Shown: positions 31,638-35,593 of the stretch, one piece after another
Position numbering within the stretch: the first letter of the stretch is position 1
Layout of the letters: every line of letters starts with the position of its first letter
NCBI GenBank assembly: GCA_031418775.1
Contig: JANOJN010000249.1
Coordinates: forward strand, 1-35,593
Direction: 5' to 3'
Length of the DNA stretch: 35,593 nt
DNA from: JANLQX01 sp031418775
GTDB taxonomy: Bacteria > Actinomycetota > Acidimicrobiia > Acidimicrobiales > JANYDT01
The notes under the pieces: model-generated
Told to the model about the DNA's origin: nothing
Seen by the model: only the letters and a program-made list of their open reading frames with translations
Database searches by the model: none
Position numbers and translations under genes: made by a program

Positions 31638-32441
31638 TCAACTCGTACGGAGCTCCACGAGAACGCCGAAGTGATCTGATGGAACCACGCCATTGCGGGG
31701 CGTTGTCCCCAGGAGGCTGGCGCTGATCGGCACGCCCACCCCTTTCGGACGGGGCCACGAGACGAGCACGTAGTCGAGCCGACGGTTCGGCCAGGTCGCG
31801 TCGGCGAGATGGGGATTGCGCCGTGACCAGGAGTACCCGGGGGAGTCGTCACCTGCCATCTCCCATGCATCGGTGAGGACGAGGCCTCGTTGCGGCGGGG
31901 TCCGCCGTCCTGTCAGCATGCGGATCTCGTCACTGTCGGGCGTCGCATTCAAGTCGCCGCCGACCACCACAGGGAACGCCGTCTCGGGGTCAGGTCGTCG
32001 CTCGACGATATGTGCGCATAGTTGCTCAGCCTGCGCCACTCGAGTCGCCGACCGGTCGAAGCGATGCTCGAAGTGGGTGGAGACGCTGGTGATCACCCCG
32101 TGGGGTGAATCGACCGATGCGAACATCGCCGTGCGGGGCGTCCGCTCACCACGGGCGTCGACCAGCTCGATGGTCTCGGAACCGAGGAGCGGCCACCGCG
32201 AGAGGACGGCGTTGCCGAACGACTGACCGCGCCAGAAGATCGTCGGTGTTCGAGCGGAGTGCCAGCCCAGCGCCTGGCTGATCAAGTCGACCTGATCGGC
32301 GCCGCCCTCCATGGCCCAGACTTCCTGAAGGCACACGATGTCGGGCTGTTCCTCCCGGAGTGTCTCGACGAGTGCCACGAGTCGGCGTTCGTGCTCACCG
32401 AAGCGATGCCCGACGTTCCATGTAGCGATTCGGACGACCAC
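31638..32441 (-). CDS. Endonuclease/exonuclease/phosphatase family protein
   Basis: 267 residues of the EEP fold. MVVRIATWNVG (Asn), DIVCLQEVW (catalytic Glu), VGGDLNATPDSDE (Asp-x-Asn) and VPSDHFGVLVEL (Asp-His) are the metal and catalytic motifs in family order. It may be a nuclease, phosphodiesterase or inositol phosphatase; no signal peptide. The start is GTG 32441, with minus-strand TACGAT (32449-32454) 7 nt before it; a longer frame would run into the divergent ABC gene. Confidence 0.82.
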   Translation of the reverse strand: MVVRIATWNVGHRFGEHERRLVALVETLREEQPDIVCLQEVWAMEGGADQVDLISQALGWHSARTPTIFWRGQSFGNAVLSRWPLLGSETIELVDARGERTPRTAMFASVDSPHGVITSVSTHFEHRFDRSATRVAQAEQLCAHIVERRPDPETAFPVVVGGDLNATPDSDEIRMLTGRRTPPQRGLVLTDAWEMAGDDSPGYSWSRRNPHLADATWPNRRLDYVLVSWPRPKGVGVPISASLLGTTPRNGVVPSDHFGVLVELRTS

Positions 32442-32487
32442 GAACTCGATCGTAGGGGTGGATCGGTTCGGCCGGTAGCGTGGGGGC

Positions 32488-33153
32488 GTGCTCAAGACGA
32501 CCGCGGTGACGAAAGACTTCGGCGATCTCGTCGCCCTCGAGGGGATCAACCTCGAGGCATCCGCGGGCGAAATGGTGGCGATCGTCGGACACAACGGCGC
32601 AGGCAAGTCGACCCTTCTGCGGATCATCTCCGGCCTTCTGGAGCCGACCTCGGGAGAAATCTCGATCGCCGGATACGAACCCGGTTCGATCGAGGCCCGC
32701 GCTGCTACCTCATATCTCCCCGACAACCCGGTGCTTTACGACGACTTGAGCGTGATCGAGCACCTCGAGTACATCGCCCGCCTCCATGACCGCGACGACT
32801 GGGAGGACCATGCCTGGGACCTGTTGAACCGTCTCGGACTCGAGCACCGGGCCGATGACCTTCCGGCGACCTTCAGCCGCGGGCTGCGTCAGAAGGCCGC
32901 CCTGGCCGTCGGCTTCGTCCGTCCGTTCCAGCTCCTCCTGATCGACGAGCCCTTTGTCGGTCTCGATGCGTCCGGTCGTGACGCGCTGGTCACCTTGCTG
33001 GTCGAGGCCGCTGCGCTCGGCGCCGCGGTCGTCGTTTCCACCCACGAGCTCGGCTTCCTCGAACGGGCGTCGCGTTGCGTCGTGTTGCGCGACGGCGTGG
33101 TCGTCCGCGACGGGGCGCTCACCCCTGAGGTGGCCCGGGAACTCGTCTCGTGA
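32488..33153 (+). CDS. ABC transporter ATPase
   Basis: 221 residues, single ATPase domain. Walker A GHNGAGKST (about 33-41), a signature region FSRGLRQKAALA, Walker B LLLIDEPFVGLD and H-loop VVVSTHELGF. The signature lacks the canonical LSGGQ but retains SRGLRQK, as in many exporter ATPases. Start GTG 32488 is preceded by TAGCGT (32476-32481) 6 nt upstream. The stop overlaps the permease start by GTGA, so the two are coupled. It faces the EEP gene across a 46-bp gap with both -10 boxes. Confidence 0.88.
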   Translation: MLKTTAVTKDFGDLVALEGINLEASAGEMVAIVGHNGAGKSTLLRIISGLLEPTSGEISIAGYEPGSIEARAATSYLPDNPVLYDDLSVIEHLEYIARLHDRDDWEDHAWDLLNRLGLEHRADDLPATFSRGLRQKAALAVGFVRPFQLLLIDEPFVGLDASGRDALVTLLVEAAALGAAVVVSTHELGFLERASRCVVLRDGVVVRDGALTPEVARELVS

Positions 33154-34781
33154 GCGTCACGGATGCCGCAGCTTCCCTGACGGCATCGATCGGTGACCCA
33201 TTCGTCGCTCTCCGAGACCTCCGACGGGCCCGCAAGGCGAACCGCTTGCAGGGCCTTCCCTGGGGGGAAACCCTCTATCGGGTCTACCTGATCGTGATCG
33301 GGGTCGGAGGCATCGTCTGGTGGCTTGCCGCGGTCCTCGGTGAGCGCCAGGTCTCGGCGGCGACGGTCGCCGACGTCCGGCGTCTCGGTCCCGGCATCAT
33401 CGGGTGCGTCCTCGCCGTAGTGGTCGGCAACTCGATCCGATCGGGAGCCCGCGGGGCCGCCCTCACCATCGAACCCGCCGATGTCGCCCATGTCCTCCAG
33501 GCTCCCCTGCCGAGGGCCCGGGTGCTGCGGCGCCCCGCGGTGCACACCCTTCGTCGCGGCGTGCTGACCGGCTTTGTCGTCGGCGGGGCGGCGGGTCCGC
33601 TCACTGCGCCGTTCCTGCCCGGTGGCCCGGGGCGGTGGACGCTGTTCACGGCGGCGCTCGGCGCAGTGTTCGGACTTGCGATGTCATCGCTCGCGCTGGT
33701 CGTGAGTGGCCGACGCCTCTCGCCTCGTGTTGCTCTCGCGGCCAGTGTCGCGTTGCTCGGTTGGTCCGCTGCCGACATCGCCCGGGAGTCGATCACGTCG
33801 CCTCTTTCGTTTGCCGGGACCGCTCTCCTGCGGCCCTTGCCGGATGCTCCCGCGGCTGCCGACCGCTCGGCCCTCGGCGTATTCGTCGTTGCGGCGGCGC
33901 TTCTGGTGCTTGCGCTCGTCGGTCTCGGAGGTGTCGGTGTCGAGGCGGCCGAACGACGCGCCCGGCTGATCAGTCAGCTTCGATTTGCCGTGTCGACGCA
34001 GGATCTGCGGGGAGTGGTGCTTCTTCGGCGTCAGCTCGCCTCGGAACGGGCGCGTCGACAACCATGGTTCCGTGTTCGCGGACAGAGTGGCCCGGGGAAG
34101 GCCGTGGTGGTGCGAGGTCTTCGGAGCATGGCCCGGTGGCCGGTTGCCCGGGTTACCCGGGTCGTGGTGCTGGCGATCGTTGCGGGTGGCCTCATGAGGC
34201 TCTCCTACGAAGGAGCTTTGCCTCTCGTAGTGCTAAGCGCGCTGTGCTTCTTCGTCATGGGTCTCGATCTGGTCGAACCGCTGGCACAGGACGCCGATCG
34301 ACCCGACCTGTTGAAGTCCCTCCCTCGGCACCGCGGCCGAATGGCGAACCGTCAGCTCATCGTCCCCAGCGTTGTCGCTGCGCTCTTCGGTCTCGTGGCC
34401 GGCCTTGCGGCGATCGTCACCGGCGTGTTCACCGGGTCGACGGTGGGGCCGAACACCGAAACTGCTCTGGCTCTCGTGTTCTCTGCCGTGGCCGGGTCGG
34501 TCATGGGCGCGCTCGGGGGTGCGGTGAACGTGGCGCAGGGTCCGCCGTCGCTCAGCACGATGCTCTCCACCCCCGAATTCGCGTTCCTCCGCACCGCACT
34601 CCCCGTGATCCTCACGGTGATCGGCACCGTCGGACCGCTGCTCTCCTGTCGCGTTGCGGCGAACGACGCCAAGTCTCCGTCGGTGTACCCGGGCATCGTT
34701 CGTGGCTTGTTGGTGGTCGGACTCATCGGCTACGGCGTAGTCCTTTGGATCACCGACGGCGGGATCCGAGAACCGAAGTAG
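33150..34781 (+). CDS. ABC transporter integral membrane permease
   Basis: 543 residues with many hydrophobic helices (for example YRVYLIVIGVGGIVWWLAAV, LGVFVVAAALLVLALVGLG, GLAAIVTGVFTGS) and long basic cytoplasmic loops (RRARLISQLRFAVS). It does not match a specific ABC-2 family I can name. Paired and coupled with the preceding ATPase, so it is probably the membrane half of an exporter. No periplasmic binding protein nearby. Substrate unknown. Confidence 0.75.
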   Translation: MSVTDAAASLTASIGDPFVALRDLRRARKANRLQGLPWGETLYRVYLIVIGVGGIVWWLAAVLGERQVSAATVADVRRLGPGIIGCVLAVVVGNSIRSGARGAALTIEPADVAHVLQAPLPRARVLRRPAVHTLRRGVLTGFVVGGAAGPLTAPFLPGGPGRWTLFTAALGAVFGLAMSSLALVVSGRRLSPRVALAASVALLGWSAADIARESITSPLSFAGTALLRPLPDAPAAADRSALGVFVVAAALLVLALVGLGGVGVEAAERRARLISQLRFAVSTQDLRGVVLLRRQLASERARRQPWFRVRGQSGPGKAVVVRGLRSMARWPVARVTRVVVLAIVAGGLMRLSYEGALPLVVLSALCFFVMGLDLVEPLAQDADRPDLLKSLPRHRGRMANRQLIVPSVVAALFGLVAGLAAIVTGVFTGSTVGPNTETALALVFSAVAGSVMGALGGAVNVAQGPPSLSTMLSTPEFAFLRTALPVILTVIGTVGPLLSCRVAANDAKSPSVYPGIVRGLLVVGLIGYGVVLWITDGGIREPK

Positions 34782-34901
34782 CACCTGCAGGGAACGAGCT
34801 TTCCGCGTCAGTGCGCCGGGCGCTCGCTCTTTTATCGACCGTTCGAGGCAACGAGCGGTGAACTCTTGGCGGGTGCGCCTCAGGCAGTCATCCTTTCGTT
34901 C

Positions 34902-35351
34902 ATGCCCTCGTGGACTCCGAATTGGAACCCTGTTGTCATCGACGAAATCGGTCTGCTCGACGCAATCGCTGACTGTGCGGCTGCCATCGCGTCGATCGAG
35001 GAGGGACACAGCGCGCTCGCGCCGTTCCTCGATCGCGCCCGTGACCAGTGGGAGGGGCCGGCTCGGATCGACTTCGATGATGACTACTCGTCCTTCGAGC
35101 GACAGGTCGAGGCCGTGATCTCCGAGTTGAGGCAGGCATCGCTAGGTTTGCAACGCGAGATCGCCGAGGCTCACGAAGAACAGGCGCGACGTTGGGCGCA
35201 GCAGGAACTATGGAGGCAAGAGAAGGCGGCCGAAGACGCTGTGGCCATCGCCGAACGAGAGGCGGGGAGACGCCCGGCGGTCGGCGAGTCGGACCGCGCC
35301 GGCGAGTTCCGGGTCGGAGCGGATTCCCCGGGTGACGGCGATCTGATCTGA
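34902..35351 (+). CDS. WXG100-like helical protein
   Basis: 149 residues. A hairpin of two helices around the turn RDQWEGPARIDFDDDY (Trp50-Glu51-Gly52) and then EAVISELRQASLGLQREIAEAHEEQARR fits a WXG100-like fold; a coiled-coil tail of Glu/Lys/Arg/Gln and an acidic C terminus follow. No ESX secretion genes are nearby, so a role in type VII secretion is doubtful. ATG 34902 is chosen (CATCCT 7 nt upstream); a TTG at 34866 also lies in frame. The stop codon lies inside the GATCT repeat. Confidence 0.6.
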   Translation: MPSWTPNWNPVVIDEIGLLDAIADCAAAIASIEEGHSALAPFLDRARDQWEGPARIDFDDDYSSFERQVEAVISELRQASLGLQREIAEAHEEQARRWAQQELWRQEKAAEDAVAIAEREAGRRPAVGESDRAGEFRVGADSPGDGDLI

Positions 35352-35373
35352 TCTGATCTGATCAGATCGCCGT
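35335..35373. terminator. GATCT-repeat hairpin between convergent genes
   Basis: ACGGCGATCTGAT (35335-35347) pairs perfectly over 13 bp with ATCAGATCGCCGT (35361-35373), around a 13-nt loop. The loop and left arm are built from four tandem GATCT pentamers (from 35340). It lies between the WXG100-like gene and serC, whose stop is at 35378. Confidence 0.7.
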
Positions 35374-35377
35374 AGAC

Positions 35378-35593
35378 CTACGAGAGATGCTCGACAACCC
35401 AGTCGATGGACGCGGTGAGCGCTCGAACGTCGTCGGGGTCGATGCTCGGGAACGTGGCGATTCGCAGCTGATTGCGGCCGAGTTTGCGGTAGCTGTCGGC
35501 GTCGCCGATGCCGTTGGCCCGGAGCACGGCCCTCACCGTGAGTGCGTCGACACCATCGAGCTCGATGGTGGCGACGACAGCCGAACGATCATT
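35378..35593 (-). CDS. serC: Phosphoserine aminotransferase, C-terminal part (partial)
   Basis: The last 71 residues of a minus-strand gene are present; it runs off the right edge. The C terminus reads ANGIGDADSYRKLGRNQLRI then ATFPSIDPDDVRALTASIDW and VVEHLS, matching the mycobacterial/actinobacterial SerC (phosphohydroxypyruvate to phosphoserine, PLP-dependent). LGRNQLRIA is characteristic. The stop is the CTA (TAG) at 35378-35380. The N terminus with the PLP lysine is outside. Confidence 0.88.
   Translation of the reverse strand, partial: NDRSAVVATIELDGVDALTVRAVLRANGIGDADSYRKLGRNQLRIATFPSIDPDDVRALTASIDWVVEHLS

Overview
The window looks like a chromosomal segment of a high-GC actinomycete, most likely of the Acidimicrobiia (Ilumatobacter-like). 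The reasons are the GC-rich third codon positions, the DUF3107 gene, the ArsA/Get3-like ATPase pair next to a PdtaS-type kinase, an actinobacterial ilvB leader, and the density of apparently leaderless genes. At 13 starts a TANNNT box lies 6-8 nt before the ATG/GTG. Taxonomy is inference; no rRNA, tRNA, insertion sequence or CRISPR array is visible.

Layout. 1-1119: end of a polyamine-type ABC transporter operon (two permeases). 1177-5931: a YcaQ/AlkX-like DNA glycosylase, a VOC protein, a divergent alpha/beta hydrolase and amidase whose -10 boxes overlap, and a DinB/maleylpyruvate-isomerase-fold protein. 5999-6110: a degenerate 17-19 bp tandem repeat. 6214-10204: DUF3107, two overlapping ArsA/Get3-like ATPases and a PdtaS-like histidine kinase in one coupled operon. 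10248-13707 (mostly minus): cupin, a Lys/Ala-rich histone-H1-like protein, EthD and DUF1185 proteins, an AurF-type diiron oxygenase, and a divergent MerR regulator with two phased operator-like dyads between the last two. 13734-18999: MFS transporter, CaiB-type CoA transferase, glycerophosphodiesterase, methyltransferase, diacylglycerol-kinase-family lipid kinase. 19161-24243: etfB-etfA, a structured spacer with a strong terminator, and a large PAS/GAF/GGDEF/EAL protein.

24955-29917 is a branched-chain amino-acid block: a promoter, a 12-residue leader peptide rich in Leu/Ile/Val codons and an attenuator precede ilvB-ilvN. After a repeat-rich spacer, an ilvY-like LysR gene diverges from ilvC across a TGATGCAT dyad. 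The 3' end of ilvC is copied downstream in an imperfect 57-59 bp tandem repeat that contains a 26-bp perfect palindrome.

29960-35593: a secreted FKBP isomerase with a His-rich N-terminal domain, a nitroreductase, an EEP phosphohydrolase divergent from an ABC ATPase/permease pair, a WXG100-like helical protein, and the C-terminal end of serC entering from the right. The most coherent system is the ilv block, which seems to combine ribosome-mediated attenuation (ilvBN) with IlvY-type activation (ilvC). The most unusual regulatory DNA lies around the AurF/MerR pair and the ilvC tail repeats.
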